Shown in pieces: positions 8,489-16,339 of a stretch of 40,892 nucleotides of DNA (position 1 is the stretch's first letter; each line of letters starts with the position of its first letter). The notes beneath the pieces are model-generated. The model had not been told where the DNA came from, did no database searches, and was given only the letters and a program-made list of their open reading frames with translations. The DNA is from an uncultured Roseateles sp. Its GTDB lineage: Bacteria > Pseudomonadota > Gammaproteobacteria > Burkholderiales > Burkholderiaceae. The DNA is taken from assembly GCA_946480605.1 (NCBI GenBank), contig CAMLKW010000012.1, forward strand, positions 1-40,892, in the 5' to 3' direction. The position numbers and the translations under genes are program-made.

Positions 8489-9784
8489 CTAGAGCACCAG
8501 CAGCGCGCGGAAATCGTTCACGTTGGTAAAGCTGGGGCCCACGCTCAGTAAATCTCCCAAGGGGGCGAAGAAACTGGCGCTGTCGTGAGCGTCCAGCAGC
8601 GCCTGCGGGTTCAATCCCAGCGCTCGCGCGCGCCCCAGGCTGGTGGGGGTCAGCAGCGCGCCGGCGTGCGGGCCCACGCCGTCGATGCCATCGGTGTCGG
8701 CGGCCAGCGCCCAGATGCCGGGCTCGCATTGCAGGGCCAGCGCGCAGCCCAGCAGGAACTCGGTCGCGCGGCCGCCCTTCCCCGCTGCCTGGCCGGCTTT
8801 CACGGTCACCGTCGTCTCGCCGCCGGACAGGATCACGCAAGGTTTGGCGAAGGGTTCGCCCCGCCGCGCGACCGCCCGGGCCAGCGCCGCGTGCAGGCCG
8901 CCAACGACGCGCGACTCCCCCTCGATCTCGTCGCTGAGGATGTGGGCCGCGAGGCCTTGCGCACGGGCATGCTGGGCGGCAGCCTCCAGGCTCATCTGCG
9001 GCGTGGCCAGCATCACCAGCTCGTGGCCGGCCAGTCGCTCGTCCCCTGGCTTGGGCGTCTCGAAGACGCCCGAGTCCAGCCCGTTGCGGGCGGCGGTAGG
9101 CAGGTCGATCCTGTAGCGGCGGCAGATGGCCAGCGCGTCGGCGCAGGTGGTCGGGTCGGCCACGGTGGGGCCGGACGCGATGACGGCCGGATCGTCGCCC
9201 GGCACGTCGCTGATCGCCAGCGTCAGCACGCGCGCCGGCGCGCACGCCGCGGCCAGGCGCCCGCCCTTGATGGCGGACAGGTGCTTGCGCACGCAGTTCA
9301 TCTCGACGATGGACGCGCCGCTGTTCAGCAGCGCGCGGTTGACGGCCTGCTTGTCGGAAAGCCGAAGGCCGGGGGCCGGCAGGCTCAGCAGCGCCGAGCC
9401 GCCGCCGGAGATCAGGCAGATGACGAGGTCGTCGGCCGTCAGCCCGCGGGTCAGCGACAACAGCTTCTCTGTGGCGGCCAAGCCTGCGGCATCCGGCACC
9501 GGGTGCGCCGCCTCGACGACCTCCAGCCGGCGCGGCCGCCAGCCGGGCGGGATATGGCCGTAACGGGTGACCACCAGCCCCGACAGCGGCGCGTCGGCCG
9601 GCCAGGCCGCCTCCAGCGCCTGCGCCATCGCGCCGCCGGCCTTGCCGGCCCCGAGCACGAGGGTGCGGCCCTTGCTCGGGTCGGGTGGCGGCGGCAGCTG
9701 GGCCGCAAGCAGGCGCCCTGGCAACGCTCGCGCGACGGCCGCGTCGTACAGCTGGCGCAGCAGCGCGCGCGGGTCCGGTGTCAT
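8489..9784 (-). CDS. Glycerate 2-kinase, MOFRL family
   Basis: A protein of 431 residues. The N-terminal domain has LVLGAGKAGGAMAQALE and CLISGGGSALLSLPAPGL; the C-terminal MOFRL domain has VILSGGETTVTVK, KGGRATEFLLGCAL and AADTDGIDGVGPHAGA. Proteins of this type (GckA/TtuD) phosphorylate D-glycerate to 2-phosphoglycerate and are often mislabelled hydroxypyruvate reductase. In this place it would finish the path from purine-derived glyoxylate through tartronate semialdehyde and glycerate. Its ATG overlaps the stop of puuD by four nt (ATGA), which ties it to urate degradation. Confidence 0.88.
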   Translation of the reverse strand: MTPDPRALLRQLYDAAVARALPGRLLAAQLPPPPDPSKGRTLVLGAGKAGGAMAQALEAAWPADAPLSGLVVTRYGHIPPGWRPRRLEVVEAAHPVPDAAGLAATEKLLSLTRGLTADDLVICLISGGGSALLSLPAPGLRLSDKQAVNRALLNSGASIVEMNCVRKHLSAIKGGRLAAACAPARVLTLAISDVPGDDPAVIASGPTVADPTTCADALAICRRYRIDLPTAARNGLDSGVFETPKPGDERLAGHELVMLATPQMSLEAAAQHARAQGLAAHILSDEIEGESRVVGGLHAALARAVARRGEPFAKPCVILSGGETTVTVKAGQAAGKGGRATEFLLGCALALQCEPGIWALAADTDGIDGVGPHAGALLTPTSLGRARALGLNPQALLDAHDSASFFAPLGDLLSVGPSFTNVNDFRALLVL

Positions 9785-10965
9785 GGCTGTTGCGCCCAGC
9801 GCCCCATCAGCGCACGTTCTTCGTCGGTCATGCCGGTCACGTTGTTCAGCGGCATCAGGCGTTGCACCGCCACCTGCTGGACGATCTGCGCCTTGTGGGC
9901 GGTCAGCGCCTCGGCCGTGTCCAGCCGCACGCCCTTCTGCGCGGCTTCGCCGCTGTGGCACATCAGGCAGCGCTGCGCGGCGATGGCCTGCATCTGCGCC
10001 AGCGTGACGGGCGCGACCGCCGCCGCGACAGGCTGTGGCTTGGGCGCCATCCAGGCGATCAGCCCGGCCAGCAGCGCCAGCGCGAAAGCGACCGCGCCCC
10101 AGCTGTTGACGCCCTTGTGCCGCTTCACGAAGAAGATGCGGATGGCCACGCCCGCGGCCATCAGCACGCACAGCACGATCCAGTTGTGTGCGTGCTGGTG
10201 CAGCATGCCGTAGTGGTTGCTGAGCATGGCAATCAGCACCGGCAGGCCGAAGTAGGTGTTGTGCACGCTGCGCTGCTTGCCGCGCGCACCAAAGATGGGG
10301 TCGGGCTTCTGGCCGGCACGCATCTGCGCGATGACCTTCTTCTGGCCCGGGATGATCCAGTGCGCCACGTTGGCCGTCATCATGGTCGCCAGCATCGCGC
10401 CGACGATGAGGAAGGCGGCGCGGCCGGCAAACAGCTGACAGGCCAGCCAGCTGGCGCCGATGACGAACACGGCGACGACCGCCATCACGCGGCCATCGTT
10501 GCCGATGCCGCCGTCCTTCGTGCGTCCCAAGGTCTGGCAGGCGATGTCGTAGACCGCCGTGCCGACGACGAGGAAGCCCAGCGCCGCCGCCACCGCGTGC
10601 CAGGGCGCGCCCCACTCGTGCACGCGGGTGTCCATCAGCATCTGGCTGGGATTGCACAGGTACAGCACCAGGAACAGCGCGAAGCCGCTCATCCAGGTCC
10701 AGTAGCTCTCCCAGTAGAACCAGTGCAAATCCTTTGGCAGGTTCGCCGGCGCCACCAGGTACTTCTGCGGGTTGTAGAAGCCGCCGCCATGCACGGCCCA
10801 CAACTCGCCGTCCACGCCCCTGGCCTTCAGGTCATCGGCCTGCGGCTTGACGAGGTGGTTGTCCAGCCAAACAAAGTAGAACGACGCGCCTATCCAGGCG
10901 ATGACGGTGATGACGTGCAGCCAACGCAGCAGCAGGTTGGCCCAGTCGAGCAGGTAGATGTCCAT
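9781..10965 (-). CDS. puuD: Membrane urate hydroxylase (urate oxidase) with C-terminal cytochrome c domain
   Basis: A protein of 394 residues. About eight membrane helices (first at 12-33, LRWLHVITVIAWIGASFYFVW), a loop with HGGGFYNPQKYLVAPANLP, and a C-terminal cytochrome c domain with heme motif CLMCH at 333-337 and a probable axial methionine at 371 (RLMPLNNVTGMT). PuuD oxidises urate to 5-hydroxyisourate and passes electrons to the respiratory chain, so unlike uricase it makes no hydrogen peroxide. It lies downstream of xdhC, separated by 105 nt that hold an inverted repeat, and is coupled to the glycerate kinase gene. Confidence 0.93.
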   Translation of the reverse strand: MDIYLLDWANLLLRWLHVITVIAWIGASFYFVWLDNHLVKPQADDLKARGVDGELWAVHGGGFYNPQKYLVAPANLPKDLHWFYWESYWTWMSGFALFLVLYLCNPSQMLMDTRVHEWGAPWHAVAAALGFLVVGTAVYDIACQTLGRTKDGGIGNDGRVMAVVAVFVIGASWLACQLFAGRAAFLIVGAMLATMMTANVAHWIIPGQKKVIAQMRAGQKPDPIFGARGKQRSVHNTYFGLPVLIAMLSNHYGMLHQHAHNWIVLCVLMAAGVAIRIFFVKRHKGVNSWGAVAFALALLAGLIAWMAPKPQPVAAAVAPVTLAQMQAIAAQRCLMCHSGEAAQKGVRLDTAEALTAHKAQIVQQVAVQRLMPLNNVTGMTDEERALMGRWAQQP

Positions 10966-10985
10966 GAGCGGTGGTGATCTCGCAT

Positions 10986-11014
10986 GGCCCCACCACGGCG
11001 GGTGCTGTGGGGCC
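10986..11014. repeat. Inverted repeat between xdhC and puuD
   Basis: The arms GGCCCCAC (10986-10993) and GTGGGGCC (11007-11014) are perfectly complementary across a 13-nt loop. It lies in the 105-nt gap after xdhC, some 20 nt before the puuD start. No T-run follows in the reverse direction, so it is not a standard intrinsic terminator; it might dampen read-through, protect an mRNA end or hinder puuD initiation. Confidence 0.45.
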
Positions 11015-11070
11015 TGGGGGTCGCGTCCGCGGGCGACGGGCGCCCGACACCGCTGCGACAGGGCGCGAGT

Positions 11071-11841
11071 TTATGCAGGCAAGGCCAGGATCTGGGCCAG
11101 CACCGCCACCGCGATGACGGCCGGTTGCTTGCCCGCCACGCCAGGCACGCCGATGGGGCAGACGACGCCGGCCAGTTCGGCCTCGGAGAAGCCGCGCGCC
11201 TGCAGCCGCTGACGGAAGCTGGCCCATTTGGTGTGGCTGCCGATCATGCCGATGAAGGCCAGGTCTTGCTGGTGCCGCTGGCGCTTCAGGCAGGCGGCGA
11301 CGAGATTGAAATCCTCCGCATGGCTGTAGCTCATGATGAGGACGGCCGAACCTGGCGCGAGGTCGGGCACGGCGTCCGCGGGGGCGTCCACCGTTTCCTG
11401 CCGCCAATGGGGCTCGGCGGGGTCGGCAGGGAACTGCGCCTCGCGGCTGTCGACCCAGTGCAGCGCCAGCGGCAGGTCGCGCGCAATGCGCGCGATGGCC
11501 ACGCCCACATGGCCGGCGCCGAACAGCGCCAGGGGGCGCAGCGCCCCTGCGGGCAGCCGGGCTTGAAAGTCCTCTCCCGCCGCGACGCGCTCAAAGCGCA
11601 GCCAGACCACGCCGCCGCAGCACTGGCCCAGACCCGGACCCAGCGGGTAGCGCACCTCGGGCTCCAGCACGCCGCCGGCCAGCGCCGTGCGGGCGCGGGC
11701 GATCGCGTCGAACTCCAGATGACCGCCCCCCACGGTACCTGTGAACCCGTCGGCCGTCACCGCCATCCACGCCCCCTCCTCGCGCGGCACGCTGCCGCTG
11801 GTGCGGGCGACGCTGACGAGGATCTGCGCTTCAGCTGCCAC
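11071..11841 (-). CDS. xdhC: Xanthine dehydrogenase accessory protein XdhC
   Basis: A protein of 256 residues if read from GTG 11841. It has SGSVPREEGAWMAV, GTVGGGHLEFDA, the LGQCCGG segment, the Rossmann motif LALFGAGHVGVAIAR, VLIMSYSHAEDFN and FIGMIGSHTKWASF, all typical of XdhC. XdhC supplies sulfurated molybdenum cofactor to xanthine dehydrogenase, which converts hypoxanthine and xanthine to urate. The N-terminus is some dozen residues shorter than usual, since the leading WLxAL helix is missing; the frame stays open upstream but only over uraH. It overlaps the end of uraH by 11 nt. The xdhA and xdhB genes it serves are not in the window. Confidence 0.85.
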   Translation of the reverse strand: MAAEAQILVSVARTSGSVPREEGAWMAVTADGFTGTVGGGHLEFDAIARARTALAGGVLEPEVRYPLGPGLGQCCGGVVWLRFERVAAGEDFQARLPAGALRPLALFGAGHVGVAIARIARDLPLALHWVDSREAQFPADPAEPHWRQETVDAPADAVPDLAPGSAVLIMSYSHAEDFNLVAACLKRQRHQQDLAFIGMIGSHTKWASFRQRLQARGFSEAELAGVVCPIGVPGVAGKQPAVIAVAVLAQILALPA

Positions 11842-12184
11842 GGTAGGTCGAATAGCTCCACGGCGACGCCAGCAGGGGCACGTGGTAGTGACTGCTGTCG
11901 TCGGCGATGCCGAAGTCCAGCGGCACCTCGTCCAGGAAGGCCGGCTCCGGCAACGCCTCGCCACGCGCACGGAAATAGGCGGCCACCTCGAACACGAGCC
12001 GGTAGCGCCCGGCCGTGAACGCGGCGCCTTCCAGCACCGGGCCGTCGGCGCGGCCGTCACCATTCAGGTGCAGGCTGCGCAGCCATTTGGGGCCTTCCGC
12101 ATCGAAGCGGTACAGCCGCACGCCCATGCCGGCCGCGGGGCAGCCATTGGCGGTGTCGAGCACGTGTGTTGTCAGTTTGCCCAT
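11831..12184 (-). CDS. uraH: 5-Hydroxyisourate hydrolase (transthyretin-like)
   Basis: A protein of 117 residues, the usual length. It opens MGKLTTHVLDTANGCPAAGM with the catalytic histidine, has the HYHVPLL segment, and ends in the family tetrapeptide YRGS. It hydrolyses 5-hydroxyisourate from PuuD to OHCU, the substrate of UraD. Start at ATG 12184 is fixed by the conserved N-terminus. First gene of the reverse arm, 49 bp from the divergent puuE. Confidence 0.95.
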   Translation of the reverse strand: MGKLTTHVLDTANGCPAAGMGVRLYRFDAEGPKWLRSLHLNGDGRADGPVLEGAAFTAGRYRLVFEVAAYFRARGEALPEPAFLDEVPLDFGIADDSSHYHVPLLASPWSYSTYRGS

Positions 12185-12203
12185 CGGGATTCCGTTCAGC
12201 GTT

Positions 12204-12215
12204 GCCGCATGCGGC
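12204..12215. promoter_or_regulatory. Perfect 12-bp palindrome in the uraH-puuE divergent promoter region
   Basis: GCCGCATGCGGC is a perfect palindrome at the middle of the 49 bp between the two divergent start codons. The half TTGATGCAA follows directly (12216-12224) and is also nearly symmetric (TTG-N3-CAA). A single regulator bound here could control both arms. No purine-responsive regulator gene is present in the window. Confidence 0.4.
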
Positions 12216-12233
12216 TTGATGCAAAGTGTAGGG

Positions 12234-13190
12234 ATGAGCACACCCCGCTATCCCCGCGACCTCATCGGCTATGGCGAGAACCCGCCTCATGCGCAATGGC
12301 CGGGCCAGGCCCGCGTGGCCGTGCAGTTCGTGCTGAACTACGAGGAGGGCGGCGAGAACTCGGTGCTGCACGGCGACGCCGGCAGCGAGCAGTTCCTGTC
12401 CGAGATGTTCAACCCGGCCAGCTACCCGGCCCGCCACCTGAGCATGGAGAGCATCTACGAGTACGGCTCGCGCGTGGGCGTGTGGCGGCTCTTGAAGGAG
12501 TTCGAGCAGCGCGCGCTGCCGCTGACCGTGTTCGGCGTGGGCATGGCGCTGGAGCGCCACCCCGACCTGACCCAGGCCTTCGTCGAGCTGGACCACGAGA
12601 TCGCCTCGCACGGCTGGCGCTGGATCCACTACCAGGGCATGGACGAGGACACCGAGCGCGCCCACATGGCCCAGGCGATGGCCAGCCTGAAGCGCCTGAC
12701 GCTGGGCCGCGACCCGCACGGCCTGGGCTGGTACACCGGCCGCGACAGCCCCAACACGCGCCGCCTGGTGGCCGACTTCGGCGGCTTCGAGTACGACAGC
12801 GACCACTACGGCGACGACCTGCCCTTCTGGCTGCAGGTGCGCAAGACGGACGGCAGCCTGGCGCCGCATCTCGTCGTGCCCTACACGCTGGACTGCAACG
12901 ACATGCGCTTTGCGCTGCCGCAGGGCTTCAGCCACGGCGAGCCGTTCTTCGAGTACCTGAAGGACACGTTCGACGTGCTGTACGCCGAGGGCGCGGAGTC
13001 GCCCAAGATGATGAGCATCGGCATGCATTGCCGGCTGCTGGGCCGGCCGGGGCGCATGCGGGCACTGCAGCGCTTCCTCGACCACATCGAGGCCCATGAC
13101 CGCGTGTGGGTGTGCCGGCGGCTGGACATCGCGCGGCACTGGAAAGCCACCCACCCCTTCGACGCCAAGACCGCTTTCGTGTGGGAATGA
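12234..13190 (+). CDS. puuE: Allantoinase, polysaccharide-deacetylase-like (PuuE type)
   Basis: A protein of 318 residues, typical of PuuE. It opens YPRDLIGYGENPPHAQWPG and includes LNYEEGGENSVLHGD, SMESIYEYGSRVGVWRLL, LDHEIASHGWRWIHYQ and GWYTGRDSPNTRRLV. PuuE hydrolyses allantoin to allantoate and is unrelated to amidohydrolase-family allantoinases (AllB). ATG 12234 is preceded by only a weak purine tract (GTAGGG). Its stop overlaps the ATG of the uraD-allC gene (ATGATG), so the two are coupled. Confidence 0.95.
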   Translation: MSTPRYPRDLIGYGENPPHAQWPGQARVAVQFVLNYEEGGENSVLHGDAGSEQFLSEMFNPASYPARHLSMESIYEYGSRVGVWRLLKEFEQRALPLTVFGVGMALERHPDLTQAFVELDHEIASHGWRWIHYQGMDEDTERAHMAQAMASLKRLTLGRDPHGLGWYTGRDSPNTRRLVADFGGFEYDSDHYGDDLPFWLQVRKTDGSLAPHLVVPYTLDCNDMRFALPQGFSHGEPFFEYLKDTFDVLYAEGAESPKMMSIGMHCRLLGRPGRMRALQRFLDHIEAHDRVWVCRRLDIARHWKATHPFDAKTAFVWE

Positions 13191-14935
13191 TGACCCTGGA
13201 CCAACTCAACACCGCCAGCGCGGCCGACTTCACCGCGCTGCTGGACGGCACCTACGAACACTCGCCGTGGATCGCCGAGCGCGCCGCGGCGGCGCGTCCC
13301 TTCAAGACGCTGGCCGCACTGAAGGTGGCGCTGTCGCGCGTCGTGCGCGAAGCGTCGGTTGACGAACAGCTGGGCCTGATCCGCGCCCACCCCGAGCTGG
13401 CCGGCAAGGCCGCCGTGGCGGGCGAGCTGACGGCGGAATCGACCAACGAGCAGCAGAAGGCCGGGCTCACCGCCTGCACGCCGGAGGAGTTCGCCAAGCT
13501 GCAGCGGCTCAACGCGGACTACAACGCCCGCTTCGGCTGGCCCTTCATCCTGGCCGTGCGCGGCCCGCGCGGTACCGGCTTCACGCGGCAGGAAATCATC
13601 GCCACCTTCGAGCGCCGGCTGCGCGCGCATCCGGATCTCGAACGCGCCGAGTGCCTGCGGCAGATCCATCGCATCGCCGAGATCCGGCTGAACGACAAGT
13701 TCGGCGTGAAGCCGGCGCTGGGAGAACAGCTGTGGGACTGGGCCGCCGCGCTGGCGGCGCACAGCGACACCGAAGACTTCCTGACCTGCACCTACGCCAC
13801 GCCCGCGCACACCGCCGTCGCGGAGCAGCTGATGGCGTGGATGCGCAATGAGTGCGGCTTCGACGAAGTCAGCCGCGACGCGGTCGGCAATGTCGTGGCC
13901 GTCTACAAGGGCACCGGCGACCAGCGCCTGCTGACCGGCAGCCACTACGACACCGTGCGCCGCGCCGGCCGCTTCGACGGGCGGCTGGGCATCTTCGTGC
14001 CCATGCTGGTGGTGCGTGAACTGCACCGCACGGGCAGGCGCCTGCCGTTCGGCATCGAGGTGGTGGGCTTCTCGGAGGAGGAATGCCAGCGCTTCCCGGC
14101 CGACTTCCTGTCGGCCAGCAGCCTCATCGGCGCCTTCGACGCCGCCTGGCTGGACGCCACCGATGCCGCCGGCACCACGCTGCGCGACGCGATGCAGGCG
14201 GCCGGCCTGCCCGGCACGATGGACGCCATCGCAGCCTGCAAGCGCGACCCGGCGCGCTACCTCGGCTTCGTCGAGGTCCACATCGAGCAGGGCCCGGTGC
14301 TGGACAGCCTGGACCTGCCGCTGGGCATCGTCACCAGCATCAACGGCAGCCGCCGCTACACCGGCGAGGTCATCGGTCTGGCCAGCCACGCGGGCACCAC
14401 GCCCATGGGCCAGCGCCGCGACGCCGCGGCGGCCGTGGCCGAGCTGATCCTGTTCGTCGAGCAGCGCGCCGCCGCCGTGCCCGACCTGGTGGGCACCGTG
14501 GGCATGCTGGAGGTGCCGTCCGGCTCCACCAACGTCATCCCCGGCCGCTGCCGCTTCAGCCTGGACCTGCGCGCGACGACCGACACCGCGCGCGACCTGC
14601 TGGACCTGGACGTTCGCACCACGTTGGAAGAGATCTGCGAACGCCGCGGCCTGAGCTTCACGCTGCAGCCCACGCTGGCCGCCAATGCCGCGCCGAGCGA
14701 CCCGACCTGGCAGGCCCGCTGGGAGGCCGCCGTCACCGAACTGGGCCTGCCGCTGCACCGCCTGCCGTCCGGCGCCGGCCACGACGCGATGAAGATGCAC
14801 GAGTTGCTGCCGCAAGCCATGCTGTTCGTGCGCGGCGGCAATGGCGGCATCAGCCACAACCCGCTGGAGTCGGTGACGGTGGATGATGCGGAGCTGGCCA
14901 TCCAGGCGTTCCAAGGTTTGCTCAGGACTCTTTGA
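13187..14935 (+). CDS. Fusion of OHCU decarboxylase (UraD) and allantoate amidohydrolase (AllC)
   Basis: A protein of 582 residues with two enzymes in one chain. Residues about 3-170 are UraD: catalytic HPEL at 69, LTAESTNEQQKAGL, and NARFGWPFILAVRG; this decarboxylates OHCU to S-allantoin. Residues about 175-582 are an M20 allantoate amidohydrolase with all metal ligands visible: H253 (GSHYDTV), D264 (GRFDG), the Glu run at 297-299, H365 (VHIEQGP) and H557 (GISHNP). The steps it covers flank the PuuE reaction, so fusion plus coupling to puuE covers three consecutive steps. Start ATG 13187 or the next ATG at 13190. No frame break is seen at the junction. Confidence 0.92.
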   Translation: MMTLDQLNTASAADFTALLDGTYEHSPWIAERAAAARPFKTLAALKVALSRVVREASVDEQLGLIRAHPELAGKAAVAGELTAESTNEQQKAGLTACTPEEFAKLQRLNADYNARFGWPFILAVRGPRGTGFTRQEIIATFERRLRAHPDLERAECLRQIHRIAEIRLNDKFGVKPALGEQLWDWAAALAAHSDTEDFLTCTYATPAHTAVAEQLMAWMRNECGFDEVSRDAVGNVVAVYKGTGDQRLLTGSHYDTVRRAGRFDGRLGIFVPMLVVRELHRTGRRLPFGIEVVGFSEEECQRFPADFLSASSLIGAFDAAWLDATDAAGTTLRDAMQAAGLPGTMDAIAACKRDPARYLGFVEVHIEQGPVLDSLDLPLGIVTSINGSRRYTGEVIGLASHAGTTPMGQRRDAAAAVAELILFVEQRAAAVPDLVGTVGMLEVPSGSTNVIPGRCRFSLDLRATTDTARDLLDLDVRTTLEEICERRGLSFTLQPTLAANAAPSDPTWQARWEAAVTELGLPLHRLPSGAGHDAMKMHELLPQAMLFVRGGNGGISHNPLESVTVDDAELAIQAFQGLLRTL

Positions 14936-14937
14936 CC

Positions 14938-16170
14938 ATGTCTTCCATCCCGCACGGCACCGACACCTGGATCACCGATCACTTCGACGACGAAGTCCGC
15001 TTCCTCCAGCAACTCGTCCGCATCCCTACCGACACCCCGCCGGGCAACAACGCGCCACACGCGGATCGCACGGCGGAGCTGCTGACCGAGCTGGGGTTCA
15101 CGGTCGAGAAGCACCCGGCGCCGCTGTGGGCGGTGCAGGCGGCCGGCATGCAGTCGGTGACCAACCTGGTCGTGCGCCACCGCTTCTCCACCTACGGCCC
15201 CACCGTCGCGCTGAACGCGCACGGCGACGTGGTGCCCCCCGGCGACGGCTGGACGCACGCCCCCTATGGCGCCGAGATCGTCGACGGCAAGCTCTATGGC
15301 CGCGCCGCCGCCGTCAGCAAGAGCGACTTCGCGACCTACACCTTCGCGCTGCTGGCACTGAAGAATTCCGGCCTGCCGCTGAAGGGCGCCGTCGAGCTGC
15401 ACTTCACCTACGACGAGGAGTTCGGCGGCGAGCTGGGTCCGGGCTGGCTGCTGCGCGAGGCCATCACGCGGCCCAAGTTCCTCATCGCCGCCGGTTTCAG
15501 CTACCAGGTCGTCACCGCGCACAACGGCTGCCTGCAGCTGGAGGTGACGCTGAACGGCCTGGCCTCGCACGCTGCCTACCCGCACACGGGGATCGACGCA
15601 CTGCAGGCGGCCAACAAGCTGCTGACCGCGCTGTACGCGCACAACGACGTGCTGAAGACGCGGCTGTCCGCCGTGCCGGGCATCACCCACCCCTACCTGA
15701 ACGTGGGCCGCATCGAGGGCGGCAGCAACACCAACGTCGTGCCCGGCAAGGTGGTGCTGAAGCTGGACCGCCGCATGATCCCGGAGGAGGACGCCACCGA
15801 GGTCGAGGCCGAACTGCGCGCGCTGATAGCCGCCGCCGTGGCGCAGAGCCCAGGCGTGACGCTGGACATCAAGCGCCTGCTGCTGGCGCATTCCATGCAG
15901 CCGCTGCCCGGCGCGGAACGCCTGATCTCGGCGTTGCAGAAGCATGCCGAGGACGTGTTCGGCGAACCCATCCCGACCTCCGGCACGCCGCTGTACACCG
16001 ACGTGCGGCTGTACACCGCGCACGGCGTGCCGGCCGCCATCTACGGCGCCGGGCCGCGCACGGTGCTGGAGAGCAACGCCAAGCGCGCCGACGAACATCT
16101 GGTGCTGGACGACCTGAAGCGCGCCACGAAGGTCATCGCCCGGACGGTGGCGGACCTGCTCAAGCCCTGA
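14938..16170 (+). CDS. M20-family (ArgE/DapE-like) protein with altered metal site
   Basis: A protein of 410 residues with M20 layout: H95/D97 in NAHGDVVPPG, the general-base pair in TYDEEFGG (160-161), H211 in LASHAAYPHTG and a C-terminal domain ending RADEHLVLDDL. Three expected ligands differ: the bridging Asp of the GRGxxDMK motif is Val126 (GRAAAVSKSD), the acidic ligand after the sixth strand is replaced by GFSY (186-189), and Lys382 stands where the last ligand His is expected. It starts two nt after the uraD-allC stop, so it belongs to the ureide operon. It could act on a late ureide (ureidoglycine or ureidoglycolate) or have lost catalysis; I do not know which. Confidence 0.8.
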   Translation: MSSIPHGTDTWITDHFDDEVRFLQQLVRIPTDTPPGNNAPHADRTAELLTELGFTVEKHPAPLWAVQAAGMQSVTNLVVRHRFSTYGPTVALNAHGDVVPPGDGWTHAPYGAEIVDGKLYGRAAAVSKSDFATYTFALLALKNSGLPLKGAVELHFTYDEEFGGELGPGWLLREAITRPKFLIAAGFSYQVVTAHNGCLQLEVTLNGLASHAAYPHTGIDALQAANKLLTALYAHNDVLKTRLSAVPGITHPYLNVGRIEGGSNTNVVPGKVVLKLDRRMIPEEDATEVEAELRALIAAAVAQSPGVTLDIKRLLLAHSMQPLPGAERLISALQKHAEDVFGEPIPTSGTPLYTDVRLYTAHGVPAAIYGAGPRTVLESNAKRADEHLVLDDLKRATKVIARTVADLLKP

Positions 16171-16200
16171 CCCTCCGGGCTCGCGCGTGCCCGCGCCAAA

Positions 16201-16232
16201 CGGGTGCGCCGCACCCGGGGCCGGCGCCGGCC
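16201..16232. repeat. Hairpin and GC palindrome after the ureide operon
   Basis: CGGGTGC-GCC-GCACCCG (16201-16217) forms a perfect 7-bp stem, followed at once by a perfect 14-bp palindrome GGCCGGCGCCGGCC (16219-16232). It lies 30 nt after the M20 stop and before the sigma-54-type promoter, so it may end or thin transcription from the puuE operon, although no T-run follows. Confidence 0.45.
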
Positions 16233-16279
16233 ACGCCCCATCCAGGCTCATGACAGGGCCGTGACACGCCGCTTGGGCG

Positions 16280-16295
16280 TGGCATGGGGCTTGCA
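16280..16295 (+). promoter_or_regulatory. Probable sigma-54 (RpoN) promoter for the ABC importer
   Basis: TGGCATGGGGCTTGCA matches the sigma-54 consensus TGGCACG-N4-TTGCA at every defined position except one (T for the C after TGGCA), with the exact GG-to-GC spacing. It lies 51 nt before the substrate-binding-protein start, giving a transcription start near 16306. No second gene lies between. Sigma-54 control with NtrC is the classic way to switch on nitrogen scavenging. Confidence 0.65.
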
Positions 16296-16302
16296 ATCCC
16301 TC

Positions 16303-16339
16303 CCGTCAACGGGCGCACCGCCGCGCCCCTCGTTGACGG
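16303..16339 (+). promoter_or_regulatory. Hairpin in the leader that reaches the ribosome binding site
   Basis: CCGTCAAC (16303-16310) pairs with GTTGACGG (16332-16339), and GGGCGC (16311-16316) with GCGCCC (16323-16328) around the loop ACCGCC. The last GG of the 3' arm is also the first half of the GGAG ribosome site (16338-16341) of the substrate-binding-protein gene. If transcription starts near 16306, most of the structure remains in the mRNA. Confidence 0.5.

Noticed and set aside
12881..14914. A reverse open frame of 677 codons over uraD-allC
   Set aside because: It has low-complexity composition and no motifs, while the forward frame has complete catalytic residues.
16201..16217. Possible NtrC-binding site upstream of the sigma-54 signature
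   Set aside because: The dyad reads GGTGC then GCACC, the reverse order of the NtrC consensus, and it is better explained as a hairpin after the M20 gene.
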